Shown here one piece after another: positions 46,701-61,400 of a DNA stretch of 64,000 bases. The stretch is from Pipra filicauda. Taxonomy: Eukaryota > Chordata > Aves > Passeriformes > Pipridae. A program made the position numbers and the translations under genes. Numbering within the stretch: position 1 is the stretch's first letter; the number at the start of each line of letters is the position of its first letter. The stretch covers positions 2,727,501 to 2,791,500 of the forward strand of contig NW_024104532.1 in the NCBI RefSeq assembly GCF_003945595.2. The letters run 5' to 3'. The notes under the pieces were generated by a model. The model was not told the DNA's origin. It made no database searches and saw nothing but the letters and a program-made list of their open reading frames with translations.

Positions 46701-49700
46701 GGCATGGCTTTACTTCCTATCCCTCTGGATGGGGTTGGCTTCACCCAGAGAGGTGGTGTGGGGATCAGATGGATACCTTGGGTCTATTCATCATCACCCT
46801 GGGAGGTGCTGAGGTGGATGTTTTGGTATAAAAGAGGCATAAAAGAGAAAGGAACTCCAGGGTTGGCTGCAGGGGAGCAGCACTGGGATGGTGACACAGG
46901 GGAAATCCTTTGCCCAGGTGCCCTGCTGGAATCCTGGGCCTCCAGAGAGGGATGAAGGAAGAGCCCAGGTCCAGGCCAGACCCAAGGACCAAAGCAGCTC
47001 CCAGTCCCTGCATCATCACAGGGCTGGTTTGGTGGGGAATGTGATTCTCTCTTGGGGCCAGGCTTGGACCAGCCTGAGGAGGCTCAGCACTGCCCAGGAA
47101 TGCTCAGTGGGTGAGCTGGTCTGGCTTTGGGCTATGATTTGGCTCAAAAAAATAAAAAAGAAATTTGTAATCGTGTCTGTGGCAGGGGGTTTGTACAGCT
47201 AAATTACACTTTGTTTTACTGCAAATAACTCATGCGTTTGTGTTTCTCGTATCTCCTATATTTGCTGTCAGTAGCTCCACTCCAAACCAGTTGCATTTTT
47301 TCCTGTTTAAATAGTTCCCACACAACTGAACTAGAACTGTTTGTGGGATGTTCCAAATAACAACAGCAAAAAACCCAAATCAAACAAAAAAAAAATTAGA
47401 AGAAATGTTGTTTGTATATATAATTTTCGGATTAGCTGACATTTTCAAAATTAATTTCTCTATTTTTAATGTACTTTTCAGTTTGCAGTGTGAGATTTTT
47501 AAACTCAGATCTCTGGTTTGAATATTCTGACAAAGTTAAATGTTAAAAATAAAAGGAAACAGGTAATATGACTTGCTTTAAAAAATTTGATTGTTAAAAA
47601 TCTTTTCCTACTCCCATCCCTTGATTTTCAAATAATAAAATTCCTATTAATTTCACATTTTCCTAAGAGGAGGAAATTTTTTGAGGTCTTGAAAGACGAC
47701 ACAGAATGAGAAATATTTGCTTCCCAGATTCTCCTTTCACTGAGAAAGAGGAATCAAACATTTTGCTGACCTACACCACCACTGCAAAGTTTCTCTTAAT
47801 TTCAGAGGGAATTATGGATTCAGACACTCAGAAATTTCCCTCTGTATTCATTTTGTTTCTCTCTTAATAAAGGAGTTCCCAATGGCTCCATATTCTTAAT
47901 GAATTGGGTGCCACTCTGTGTCAGTAGCAATAATTTATTTTCTTGCACATGTACACACACACAAAATCCATCCTTCTCAGTTAGTAGATTCGTGGAGCAT
48001 GGGGAAAAGGGACGAGTGGTGAACTTAAATGAGTATTTCTTTGCTACAGAAGCAGGAGATGAACCAGGCCTGTATCACCTGCATTAAAAGGACAAACCTG
48101 ATCTTTCATGCCAGCAGTCCATGCCTGAGAGGCCAAAAGTTAAAAAAATTGCTCCATAAAAGATGTTTTAAATAATAATTAAAATGATTTAATGATGCTG
48201 TTACGTACTTTTTGACTTCCTTGTTTTCTAAGGTTTCTGTAACTACATCTGTAATGATTTCAGAGTAGTAAATGGGACCACCCAATTTCATTCTCTTTGC
48301 TTTTCTGTGCTGTATCTGACATCCATTTGTGTTCCCAGTTGAAGAGGCTCTGCTGCAGCAGCTCCTCCAGCTTGATGACACCTGCTGAAACCCTGGATCC
48401 TACTGGCTCTGTTGGGATGTGGGACAACAGTGAAAGCAGCCTCCTGGAAAGAGCTGCTTTTGAACAGTGGGAGATAATTTTTGAGCAAAACCATTGACTT
48501 TTCTATTGGTATGTGTTTTGTAGGTCCAAAACCTAATCCATTTTCATATTTTTACTGGTTTATTTGCAAACAGTTTGAGTTAATTTACTGAAAACCAAGG
48601 CTTATGGCTTCAAGAACACCAGTATTTTCTAAGTGAGAAAGACTTTAACATTATAATAGTTATAATTTCAGGAATAATTAAATATGATTACAATCCTTAC
48701 AGAGTAGAACATTTTTGATGCATTTTGCTCACGTATGACATTTTTCAAAATAAGAGAACAATTTCTGATGAGAACAGTTTAATGCAGAAACTTCCAGTCA
48801 TATTTCTTTCTTGCTTGAGGGATTAAAATATAGTGACAGGAAGCTTGGGGATAACATGTAGCACCAGTAAAAGCATTTCCTAGCAAGTAGTGTAGGCAGT
48901 CACATTTAGACATCTAGTAATTTTGTGCTATTTAGTCCCCCTCATTGTACAATATTGATTATATTTTAAAAAAATAGATTAAATGAGTATGTGAAGGTAA
49001 TTTTCATTATAATAGGTTCAATTAATTGGCCTTTTGCTTGGAGTCTTTTGGACTTTTACCTCTCCAAATGGCATTTTTATACCCAGGCTACAGCACAGGA
49101 ATTCCTGCCCACTGTGACTGTCTTGCTGCTTTTCAGTAGGAGAAAATTCCTTCTCCCCCCTTCCCTGTCTTTTCTGCATGTTCTCTCCCTTCTGCCTCTT
49201 TATCCTTTACTTATTAGGATAAAGTAAATTGTAGGAATGTGATTTGAACTGGTACAGTGAACAGGTTTTTACTGTTAACTGGGTTACCTCTCTGTAACCC
49301 AGCCAGCCCTGCTGTGAACACATCCATTGTCTGAGCTTTACTCTGACCCTTGGGACATTCCTGGCACACATGCACAAGTGCATGGATGCAGCATCCCGGG
49401 GAGCCTGTTTGTTGGGACCTCTTCACTCACATCCTGAAGTGAACACTGCACATTTTGGGGTGGGGTGGGATGGGGAGAGCCCTGTCAGTGAATTGACTGG
49501 GGCATTCTCAAGAAAAGGCTAAAAAGTCTGTTAAAAAGTTAAAGGCCTTGATCAGTGGCAGTATACTTAACCCCTGGAATAGTGTTCTCCAGCTCTCTCC
49601 AAGCATCAGCCCTTCCTAGCTCAAAAACCATTTGCAGCAATTGATTTTATTTTGCAGTATTTCCCCAGCCGCGAAGCGCAAACACATTGAACTCCTGCAC

Positions 49701-51270
49701 ACGAGTGAAGCAAAGACATGGCTATGGGATAAAAGCAAATAGAATATAAAGTTATCAGTCCTGGCACCCAGGAAAAAACCCATCAGCGAAGGGCTGGATT
49801 CCCACCCCCTTGACAGGGATGTAAGGCAGGGAAACCACACCAAAACTCTGCCCAGGATGAGCAAGGAGCCAGAGCAGGGTCTCAGTGCCGGGGTCTGCTC
49901 TGCAGTGCCCATCCATTCCCATTCCTAAACCAACACAATAAAAAACTCACTTTACACACCATGGACTGCAATCAATGGAACATTCAATATTTCCATCACT
50001 TCCTTTTTCAAAATGACTGGTGATTCCTCTCCACCTCTATTTGCTGGCTGTGCTCAAAATTAAATGTAGGAAAGAGTAACCAGTAAAAGCCTCCGAGGTT
50101 TATAGTGTAGCCAGAGGAATGCATAGGATGGCTGGGGAGAAAATGTACTTTTGTTCAAAATGGAAGAGCTTCGGTGCTATTTTATTTTATATTGTGATTT
50201 TATTTTACCACTTTTCTTTGCTCAGAAAAGACAGAAAATCATTCCTGAATGCAACTTTCCATTGTGCCTTATGTAATATTTTAAAACTATGAGCACCTGT
50301 AGATAACGAAGGCCAGCTCACTTGTTAAGGTCTGCCTAAGGTGCTCCAGCAATGATGCCCAGGGAATATCGTGGAGAAACCTGGAGCCAGTGAACTGAGG
50401 GGGAGGGTAACATTAGGAAGGAGGACCTTCTTCTCTGAGAAGCTGTTTCTGACCTCTGAAGTGAGGATTTCCCTTCCTTGGGCTGAATGTCTCAGTTTAT
50501 TATGAGGGAAGTCCCTTATATTGCGACCTCATGTAATGTTGCTTCTTTTTTTACCAGCAAGTCGATGTTTAGTTGTATCCATAACTCAAGTGCACTAAAC
50601 AGCCTGTAATTGTTTCCATAGTTAAATTAATTAAAATGCCTGTTATGTTTTCACTCCTTAAGGAAAATAAAAGAACAAGATGTAATGCTGCAGAGTAGTT
50701 TCTCAGTCTCAAAGTTCCCTCTCAGGTACCTGTGAGCTACAGTCTGCACTGAGGTGTGGGCACAGCTTGGTTTGTCACTGTATATACAGTGCATGGAAAA
50801 ACTGTACAGGAAAAAGATACAAATTAATAGGCCTCATGGTCACCACAGACAGATCTGGGAATATTCACAGCGCTCAGACTGACTTACTGTGGTTTCTGTG
50901 ACTATTATTCAAGTCAGCATCCAGTGATGAATGCATGATCTTTTACTTGGCATGGCAGGGAGGCCACAGTTACTGTTTGTTCCTGCAGGCACAGGGTGTA
51001 ATGCCGTTTCATAGTTTAATTCCAGCTTGTTTCAATCTATCACATCTGTCTCAGTGGGAGGCTGAGATGGGAGGAACATCCATGAGGAGGTTTAAATGTT
51101 GCTCTCATGGAGTCGTTATCATTTGTCAATCCTGGAGGAGCCATCGCTCCTGTTATCACAGAGATCCTGGGCATGTGAGATCTGGAGATCCTGTGTTTGG
51201 TTTGCTGTGTAATACCCCCTCACTCATCTCCATCACAGCCATCAGGTTGGGCCCCTTGCTTTTTACATGG
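43791..51270. other. intergenic, nothing recognised
   Basis: No supported gene. It includes a polypyrimidine tract with 13 consecutive C followed by T at about 44119-44139, and AT-rich blocks at 47.2-47.7 and 48.6-49.0 kb. Confidence 0.55.
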
Positions 51271-51276
51271 GCAAAT

Positions 51277-51542
51277 ACTGATAGGACAAGGGGAACAGTT
51301 TTAAACTAAAAGAGAAGAGATTTAGATTAGATGTTAGGAAGAAGTTCTTTCCTCAAAGGGTGGTGAGGCCCTGGAACAGGTTGCCCAGAGAAGTTGTGGC
51401 TGCCCCATTCCTGAAAGTGTTCAAGGCCAGCTTGGATGGAGCTCTGAGCAACCTGCTCGGGTGGAAGGTGTCCCTGCCCACAGCAGGGGGATGGAATGAG
51501 ATGATCTTTAAGGTACTTTCCCACTCAATCCATTCTGTGATG
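51277..51542 (+). mobile_element. CR1 LINE 3' fragment, + orientation
   Basis: Contains AGATTTAGATTAGATGTTAG, GAAGAAGTTCTTTCCTCAAA, GGCCCTGGAACAGGTTGCCC and GGTGGAAGGTGTCCCTGCCC. It ends CCATTCTGTGATG. Confidence 0.92.
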
Positions 51543-54500
51543 TGCTGGCTTCTGCTTCCTCTGTTCCTTACTAAAATCATCCTCTCCTATAAAAAGGGAA
51601 AAAAGAGTTGCCTATGGCAGTCCCTCAACACCGAATTTCTGGGGACAAGGTCAGCTAATCCTGAATGCTCCATTTTGAGTAGACATTCCACCCACATAGC
51701 TGGTACATGATGACTGACAGTGTGGGTGCTACCAAAGCAACTGCTCTGTGGTACCTCCTGTCAGTGGAGCTCCAGGGACGACAACCCTGAAATCATTTCT
51801 GTGAGCTTCTGCTGAATTAACAAGGCTGCCTTGGTGCTGCTTGTGTGGGCAAAGATATTTGGAAAAACATGGTGATTTCAGGAGATTAATGTTACTGATC
51901 CAATCCCATGGACTCTACAGCTGGACGTGGAGCCCTTGGGATGTCCAACAAGTGCTGCCTCACTCAGCACAGTACCCTGATGGAGGGGTCACCCACAGCC
52001 CCAGTGCCCCAAAGGCTGCCCAAACTCCCATCCTGTTATTTCCCTGTCTGCAGCTCAGGAGCTACATGCTGGAATTTCCATGGAAGCCTTGATTTTATTC
52101 ATTCTGCAGCCAAAATTAGGCCAGCGGTGCTGCCAAGAGGCACACTTTTTTGGTTTGATACATGGAGAATGCATTTTTAATGCTCTAAGTGCTGTTCTCT
52201 GCCATTGGACTCCCATGTGATGCAGAGCTGCAGTCAGAGCCCTGCAGTAAAACAACATTTGCTTCCAAGTAGGATGGAGAAAAATACAAGAAATAATATT
52301 TTTTCATTAAAACTGGAAAATATTACTTTTAACTGGCTGGCTCCTGACCCATCTCAAATCTCAGCTGCCAAGTAGTAATTCTGTCTTGTGAGGCTAGAGT
52401 CAGAGCAAGAACAATTTTCTAATCAAAACCAATGCTTACCACTGCAGGAAAATTTGTGTGTCTAGACATGGGCACCAACCTTCAGTTAACATTGAGAAAC
52501 ATTATTTTTTTTTCTTTCATTCTGGTCATGCTGTGAACTACTCCCTAATTGTAGAAAAGACTTGTGATTAAATGTGCAGGCTTCAGACATCTGAATTCTG
52601 AAATGGGCAGAACAATTTTAATAAGGAAAACCACCGTCTAAAAAATCCCAAACTTCATCCCCACCAATACAGATCTCACTGTGAGGTGGAATCAAACATA
52701 TTTGATTCTTGGACATCCGTGATTCCTTTCAGTAATACATATGAAGATAAGATAATAATTGAAAAAAAATGGGGGAGGAGGATTAAAGATTTTCCTGGAT
52801 GAATATCCACTGTGCTCTACATGGAGAGAGATTCTTGCCCCACAAAATAAACCTTTCTGGGTCATGGACTGTTGCCAAACCTTATCCAGAGTCGTTAGGA
52901 AGCAGGTGGAACATTTAACTTTACTTTCTCCATGTGAACTGGGAACTGGGATTGAAGGTATTGGGGTGCTTGAATGAGAAGAAAGAGCAAAATCTTGGTG
53001 GTGATTTTGTGTCTTAGCTGCCAGCCCTGCTGCTTCTCACTCAGTCTGGGCTGTGGTTTGTGACCTGATCACTCTGGTGAGGTTTCCATCGCAGAGATTT
53101 TCTGATTGCAAAAGCTACCTGGTCACACCTAGAAAGGTGAATCATTGCGAAGAATTAATGAATCGCCTGAAATAGAGTCACATAAAATTAGGATGTTGGC
53201 TGGAAAACAATGAGTTAAGCAAAATCTGAGCATTGAAGTGTTCACTTTATTGTGCTTGTTCTCCTCAGCCACGAGCAGAAAGAGGGAGCCAGATCTGGCT
53301 GTGCTACTGTCATGACACAGCACTGAAGTGTTCCCTGACTCCTGTCTCATGGTGAGGACTGGGAGCAGCTCTGCCATGGAATTAGTGTGGAGTGCATCTG
53401 GTTAACTTGACTGTGTCATTTGGAACTAGATTAGAAACAAGCTCAGGCAATCCCTGCTCTGTCTGGGAACACTTTCTAATCAGCAAGTTTAGGGAAAGAG
53501 ACGGTACCAGATGAGCAGCTATTTAATTCCTGATGCATCCTAGAGCATGCAGAAAGCAGGGTACATTCTTACAAGGATCTGGGCAACTGGTCTCTTTCTG
53601 GATTAAAGCAAAAGATGTTTCAGGAGAGAAATGCAGGTGTATGAAGCCTCCTGAGCTCTGAGGAATTTCTGTTTCAGATTTTCACAAACTGAGTTTCTTG
53701 TGATTTCCGTGTGAGGGCATGGTTACAAATCTGTGTTCGTTTCAGACAGGAGTCTCTGTCTTCTAGAAATTGTACATTTGAAATTCTCCCATCAAGCAAA
53801 AGCAATTGGTTTCTTCCCCTGTTTCCTGCTTAGCAGAAGAAACGTTCCCTCCCATGGGGACGCATTAGCAGGGAAGAGATTGTACACACAGGGAAGAAAT
53901 GCTGGAGTCACTTGGGGACAAATGTTGGTCTATTACACCTGAATAAATCCACAGTAATATAATTTACTCCTTGGGATTTGCATTAGATTTAACCTGACAT
54001 ATATGAGATTGCAGAGCTCTGTGTGCACAGTTCCCCCCCCACCGATTAGCACAATGCGATTCGGGTGAGGTCCAGACCACCTTAAGACTGATGTTTCCCT
54101 CAGAAGACCCTTTTTTCAGTGCTTATCTCTTTGGTGAGCCTCAGCCGTTTGAAGAGAGATTTTTCTATGCTGGATCTGTGCCTCAGGCAAACCTACAAAC
54201 TTTCAAAGTGTCAGTCACAGCAGTGAAGTCAATGCAGCGTAAGAGAACAGGAGAAAAGGAGAGTTGTGTTTCCCACATGCAAATTTGTGGCTGTTGTGAG
54301 GACAATCTCAAAGGTTGCCATGTTTTGGAGTGAGAGCAGGCAGTTCTGCAGGTGGCTGGGTCTAGCAGTGCCTTCTGTTGGCTTTTGCTGTTCCATCAAT
54401 GAAAAAGACACCTGAACTTCAGCAATTTATGTGTTTCTGACAATACCTCACACTGCGTGTGCCCAGGGAGGTCTGCACCTTCCTACCTGAGACATTTCAG

Positions 54501-57500
54501 TTTAAACATGAGATGAAAACTGCTGGTTTTGCAGTGCCATCACCTTATGGGATGAGTAGTGTAACAGAAACGAGTAAAAGTATTTTCCACTTGTCATTAG
54601 AAAAGGTGGAAGAACAGGGCTGAGAAAGTTTCCTGCCCAGAGGAGGTTGTCCAGTTGGAGAAGGGACCTCTAAGTGAAGGGTACAGAAAAGGTACAGGCA
54701 TGTGGAAAACAGCAGGGGGGATGGGGGCTGTGAAACCAGGTCCCTCCACTCCCAGCCCCACTACATTGGCTGCAGAGCTGGGTTTTCCAATATTAAGGAT
54801 TTAATTTTAAACAATAACAAAGAGGGAGAGAGGTGTCATTTGCATTTTAAAAATCTTTAATGAAAGTATACACCAGAGTGTGAGAGAGGGAAGATATTGC
54901 CAATCGCTTGCTTCTATGTGTGTGTTTAATGAACACCTCACTGTGTGCCCAGGGTGATTCCAGCACTGCCATCCAGGAAAGGAAATAAGCAGAAATTTTT
55001 CCTGTTAAAGCTGACTCAGCTTGAGAGGACTTAAGCAACAGAAATAAAAAGGAAAACGAACAGCTGGAAGCTCCATTCACGTTGAGGAAAAAGATGGGGG
55101 GGAGGCACGAGGGATTTGGTGAACTTGAGAGAAAAGAATTGTGTCCCACTCATGCTGCCAGCAGCACAGACCAATGCTGGGCAGTTGCTGCTCCCACCTG
55201 TGATGCCCGAGCCTGAATCCAGAAGGCTTCCTTGGGCAGAATCGTGGGGGAAAACAACCCCCACAGGGCTGTCAGCCTGCATGGTTGGAATTCACACCAA
55301 TTTTGCCTCATACCAGCAACATACCCAACTTGTGTTCACAGCCCACCATGAGGAGAGTTTCTGTTGTCTGGCTCCAGGCCCCACATATACCTTTTGAAGA
55401 AAGAATTGCTGGCAGCAGCTTTGCAGGATTATATTTTCATGCAAAATGTTGTACATTTAAAATAATCTTTGATATTAAGATACAAAAATCTCCTCTGTAT
55501 GTTACTAGTCTCTCTAAACAGGAGTTTTGATGATAAAGACTATATGAAGCAGTCTGAAATAGAAGCAAGCTGCATTCTGGATGTGTTCCAATTAGATGTG
55601 GCCTTTCTGTGATATGAAAATGAGTGTTGAGAGAGGAGAGAATTGTTTAAATTATTTTTTATGCCTATAGGCATCATAGTTACTTTCTTTTTTTTCTTAG
55701 CTGACTGAAAAAAATGCTTAAGTGACCCTGTTTTACTAATGGTCCCATCAACTTTCTAAACCCAAGCTTAAGCAAAGCAACTAAACTGCTGATATTCATC
55801 TGAGCCTAAAAAACCAGAATCCTTTACAATTCTTGTATCATAGGAATTGAAAGACAGCAAAAATCTGGCAGCTCCTTAATTTGGTTTTGCTGACATTCTC
55901 AGGCAACAAGTGTGACATATTTCAAGATGTGTACAGGATCAAAGAAAGATTTTTATTACCAAAACTGAAAGACAAATCTGGAGTTCCTTTACACGATTCA
56001 TTTCCATTTCAAGTACTCAGGTCTTTTGATGGAGCTGATAGGAAAGGGAGAAGAACAAGAATTGCTTAGGTTGAGGATCTGAATTGGTCTGAAAAAATCC
56101 AGAAATGGATCAAGCTACAATTTTCATTTTCTGGAAAATTTCAGAAGGAATTGACACATTGTTGCTTTTCTCTCTGAAAGTATTTCTTTTATTTTACTGC
56201 TGTATTTTACTTCCTGATCAACTTCTCCAGTGTTTGAAGCTTTCTAGAGAGAAGAGAGAAGAGAGGAAGCCTGGAAGATCTACTCCACTGTCACATGTGC
56301 AAGATGACCTCACATAATAGTCCAACCACCTCATGCATGGTTTTCTTCTTAAGGCTGGCTTGACTGGTTTCCTTATTTCATCCTAAAGCTCATGGAAAGC
56401 TTGGGCAAAGAGAAAGGAACCATCTAAGCTGAAGGAAAAGCTGCAGCCTCAAAGGGAGAGAAGGAGAAGGAGTGAGAGGACCAAGCCAACCTTTGTATTC
56501 CTGCAGGTCTCCCCTCCTCACTCATTTTCAGCACTGTTTTTTCCTGTTATGAGCCATCCACTCACCCACCTCCCTGTCATGAAATATTCCAGATCAGCCA
56601 GAGCAAGCAGAGCCCTGACCAATTCCTGCAGGGAGCAGTGGGATGTGTACATTTATGTGTGGGTGTCCTCATGCTTCATCAAGACAAGTATTTCCCATCA
56701 ACTGGAGTTAATGGCTGAGTCCCACACTGACCTGTGGGCAAGGCTGTGACAGCTGTGGAATAACCTGCGTCTGGGTGACTTGGGTGAAGCACAAAACCTT
56801 TGACCTCTCCCTGATCACTGCACCAGCAGGCACAGCCCTGGGGTTGTTTGCCCCTTGTTGTCCTGCCCGTGCTGGTGCAAGGAGCTTTATATACCTTGGA
56901 TGGAGCTGATAGGCTCCAGATGGTTGAGATGGGACCTCACAGAAGAGTCAAAGCATAATTAAAAAAAGCCACATGAGTGATTTTGAAAGTAATGAGATAA
57001 TGTTGCCATAGCATGAGAGACCTGGGATCAGAAAAGCAATCACTTTTGGATAAGTCGTTCAACCATTTAACCTTCTTAGCATCTGAGAAATCCCCTGTAA
57101 TGGACTTGTGGTTATGTAGTACCCCGCTGTATGTGAGGCAGACACTAATATTGTAATTGTTTTATCCCTCTTCATTCTGCTGTCCATTAACCACTGTTTC
57201 CTCTGTTAGATAATAATAAAGCTGATGTGCGTTTTACTGTGTTCTGATATATTGCTTTCTAAATGAGAGGAGATAATTTCAGCTGAATGTCAGGCTCCAG
57301 TGAAGGAAGAAATGAACATGAAAAGCAAGTACCTATTGAAAGAATAGTTCCAAAATCAGAATTTATAAGTGCATAGTGCATGCCCATTTTTCACCAGTGT
57401 TTTGTACAGTCACGGAGAATTATGTATAAATTTTCACAGCTCCATTGGCTTTAATAGCACTGCATTTACAACTGGCACCTTGTGTTGAAACCCTTTGGAA

Positions 57501-58197
57501 TGAATGTTATTTAAAAATGGCTGTGAACATTAAGAAATTGCATTATTCAGAGAGCTATAGATAACTCTAGAGGGGCTTTAAAAATGAAGAAAACCAAATT
57601 CTCTGATTGGAATCAATTGCTTATTGTTTGTTTATCTCTTCAAGAAATGGCTGTTTTCAGATTTGAAATATAAATCTTAATGTAGCATATGTAGACTAAG
57701 GTAAACATCTAAAGGGAAAAGAAAGCAGCTTGTGGTTGAGCACAAGCAATAAAACAAATTTCAAATTTAGCATCTTATTTTCTGTAATGTGCTTCTGCCC
57801 TTCATGCACGTTGTAATCCGTCCTGGGGGTTGAGTGCACTGGCTAAGTGCTCAAATAACCACAGAAGGGAGTATTTCACCACAGTATAGTCCAGGATCTG
57901 TATTCTGAGATGTATTTAAGGAGCTCAGGCACTGCCATAGGTTTGATTCATCTCCAAAATACTCTCCTCTGAAGCCATTTCCTCAGCCAGTGTGGCAGTC
58001 ACACCTGATGGATGGCTGTCTTCAGACAGGATCAAGAGCTTTAAAAGCTAAATGGGATGTCTACTGGAAAATATACTCAACAAGAGCAGCAATTGGTCTC
58101 TGGAACAATTTGGTGTTTGCTGTGGAGTCCACTTTGTCCTGGAAATCAGAGTAAAAGAGAGCAAAGGAAGCCAGAGAGCTACTCATCATCAGAGGCT
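51543..58197. other. intergenic, nothing recognised
   Basis: No gene or known repeat supported over 6.65 kb. Short ORFs (up to 100 codons) have no family resemblance. Confidence 0.55.
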
Positions 58198-58466
58198 GCA
58201 GTAATAGGAGAGGGATTAATGGGTTGAAAGTGAAAGAGGGGAAATTTAGGTTAGATATACAGAAAAAAATCTTTACTGTGAGGGTGGTGAGGCCCTGGCA
58301 CAGGTTGCCCAGAGAAACTTTGACTGCCCCATCCCTGGAAGTGTTCAAGGCCAGGTTGGATGTTGCTTGGAGCAACCCAGTCTAGTGGAAGGTGTCCCTG
58401 CCCATGGCAGAGGGCTGGAATTGGATGATCCTTAAGGTCCCTTCCAACCCAAACCATTCTGTGATG
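58198..58466 (+). mobile_element. CR1 LINE 3' fragment, + orientation
   Basis: Contains GGGTTGAAAGTGAAAGAGGG, GAAATTTAGGTTAGATATAC, GGCACAGGTTGCCCAGAGAA and AAGTGTTCAAGGCCAGGTTG. It ends CCATTCTGTGATGC. The 5' limit is uncertain. Confidence 0.92.
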
Positions 58467-61400
58467 CTAATAATAGAGGAGAGGTTTCTTTTGTATGTGT
58501 AAACATATGATAGAGCTCAAACTGTTTGCTTGAAATGCAGGAAATAGCAATATCCAGTGAAGGAGTTCAGCAGAAAGTTACAAAAATATAACTAAATTTT
58601 CAAAAATGGGTCATGGACAGTGTATCTTTACAGTCTTATGGAGAGAAATTAGAAAATAGCCTGAACCCAAAGAAGTCTGAGACGATGATGGGTGAGTCAC
58701 AGGAACCCAACCACAAGCCCGAGAGATAGAAAATGAGCTCAGATTTTCAGCCATCCTCTCCAGGCAGGAATGACTCAGGCAAAGAGACATTTGATGATGC
58801 TTGTTCAAGAGAGGAACTGGAAAATTTGCAGCAGGAGAAGAGCAGCCAGCGTGTGAGCCGGGCGGCCGTGTGGAGCACTGGAGCAGCTCAGCCCAGGGCT
58901 GCTCAACAAGGGAAGCCACAGAGAGGTGTCTGAGGGCAGAGTTCTGGTTGCTCCAACCTCTGCCGTGCTGTTTTTAGGAGGGCTGGGATAAAATCCTCAT
59001 CCAGATGTAATTTGTGTTGCTCTGGCCCTCCAACAGTGCCACTTACCCTATTGTGTAAATAAAACAAAGAGCATTCTTGTGTTGTCTTATTACTTGATCC
59101 ATGTTTGCTGTGCTCTGGATATTTTGCTGTTGACTTTAGAGCTGATTTACTTTGTGGGTCTCTCAGCTTTGGCACTGGAAATGCACCATGGGAGACCAGT
59201 GAGGGGCACGGGAGTGCCTGGCTCTGGAGTTGCACCTGTGGCAGCACCTTAGCAATGGGAAACTGCTGCTGCTTTGACCCCAGGCCTGACACCCTGCCTG
59301 GTGCTACACAGAGGAGGCTGGGGGTGGATGGGTGGTATGAGTGCAGGAACTGTTAGATCCATGAAAGACTGTAATAGAGGAGGGTACTTTGGGAAAATAA
59401 ATGTTTGGAGACCCACACCAGCACTGAGAGCTCTTGCTGCCCTTACTTTCCCACAGGGTGAATGCCTCTCTGACAGTGTGGGGATGGGGTTAAAAGGAGA
59501 GCTCCAGGCTAAAGGAGTCACATGTGGCTCCCCAAGGAGGTTTGGAAGCATCCTCTGCTATTTGAAAAGGCAAAGTCACAAGCACCCAGTGAACCAGGGT
59601 GCAGCAGGGAATGTGTCTCTGGCTCTGTTAGAACTTCATATTATGAGGCTGGGTGGTGAGAGCTCTGCAAGGGCTTCAAATGAAAGAAACCCCTCTTTCT
59701 CAGTCCACTGTTTGCTCTTAGTGCTCTGTGGTTGCTGGTCCACAGCATGGGGAGTTCCAGTCTCACCTCTGAAGGCAGTAACTTGCCCTTCCCCTTCTCC
59801 AGAAGCACTGGGTCCAAACAGAACCATAGCCATGCCAATGTGTAACCACTGACATAACACATGAAACAAATGCTTCAAGCCTAACCCTTTCAGAATTCTA
59901 CCCTTCCCACATTGAAGGCCTTTTAAAGTTTTCTTTTTCCTTTTTTTGTTTTTTTTTCCCCCCTGTTCTCTCTTTGTAAGTGCTTCAGATATGCTATGTT
60001 GCATAACTCCTGCTATTCCTTTCAAATGTTAAAAGCCACCAGGCAAAGTGATGCCGATGCCGGTGAGTTGGGGCTGGGTGGAGAATTAGGTTCTGAATTA
60101 GGTGATCCCTGGGCTGGGAGGTTGATGTCCCATCCCAGGCTGCCCACAGCAAGAGATGCTCTCTCTCTTGGCCTGTGAACTCCAAGCCTCTGGTGCTGCA
60201 GCAGCTGAGGCATTTTCTGCTCCACATCTACTCCTTCCTCCCCTTTGATAAGGACACAATAAACACAGCTGGATGGGCTACGGATGGTCTCAGAAATCGA
60301 TGTTTTTCCTCAAATACAAGCAAAACAACCATAAAAAGCATAATTTCTTATGTATGCTGCCCTTACCTCTTTGGAATTTTTTTATGAGATTTCAGGCTCT
60401 GAGTCTGGATGAAGATCTCCTCCCACAGAAAATTTAAAGATAAATGATTTGATTATAGAAGCACGAATTCTTATTTAGTGTGAATATTCTCCTGAAATAG
60501 AAAAGAGAATTATAAAACCTTTTGTTTTAAAAAATGAAGCTCTTTCCCCAAAGAAACATGAGCATTTTTGAATATCCTGAAAATACAAAGCAAGGCTGGT
60601 TTTGTGAGATTTTCAGTTGGAAGGTAATATTTTCCAAGCAGTGCTTTTACAGGACATTTTCTAACCTGTTTATTTGTCAGCATGGCTATTTGCCCAGAGC
60701 ACAAATTCAAAGCAATATCAAGCAAAAGTAAAACTTCCATAAGTTTAATATGTATTTAGAAATAAAGGGAAAGAGCCAGAACTGAAAAGTAAAAGAAAGA
60801 AAATTTTGCAGTTTCAGAGTAGCATTAAGATTAAAATAGGGTTTAGCACTTTAGAAAATATCTAGGTTATTAATACACCAAATATAAAATGTGGGCTATT
60901 TTAAAGGCAACCTGAAGGCTTGTTGGTGACAGTTTCTTTCAGTCTGTTCCTGAATAATAGCATCTCCCCAGTTCAGCTCCTTTGCTTATATTGCCTAAAT
61001 ATATTAGGCTTTATCGGCCAGACCTTTGCTTTTCTGCCCCCAAAGCTCTGCTCTTCCTCCACTGTGCACTCATAGCTGCTCCCCCACTCCCTTCCCTGCA
61101 AGGGAGACTTAAACCATCTGTTTTTCCCTTTTCCACGAGGGAGCTCCACTGCTGTGCTCAGCGTGCTAAAGGGGGCAGTTTGTCGTGACATTTTCCCTGG
61201 AAATTCCCCTTGTCAGATGGAGGTTATCACAGAGAATCACTCACTGTCCGGGGCTCAAATAGCTGCTGCTGAACTCTGAGACCTCTGCAGCATCTCTGAC
61301 CTCTGCCATGCACAGGCATCTCCCATTAAATTAATGCCCAGGATTTGCTTTAATCGTGTTAACAAACCCACAGAGTCTGACTGCTCGGTTCAGTGAGGAC

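Noticed and set aside
59274..59852. 192-codon + strand ORF
   Set aside because: No domain recognised. Overlapping ORFs on the other strand are of similar length. A protein search and RNA-seq would be needed to revive it.
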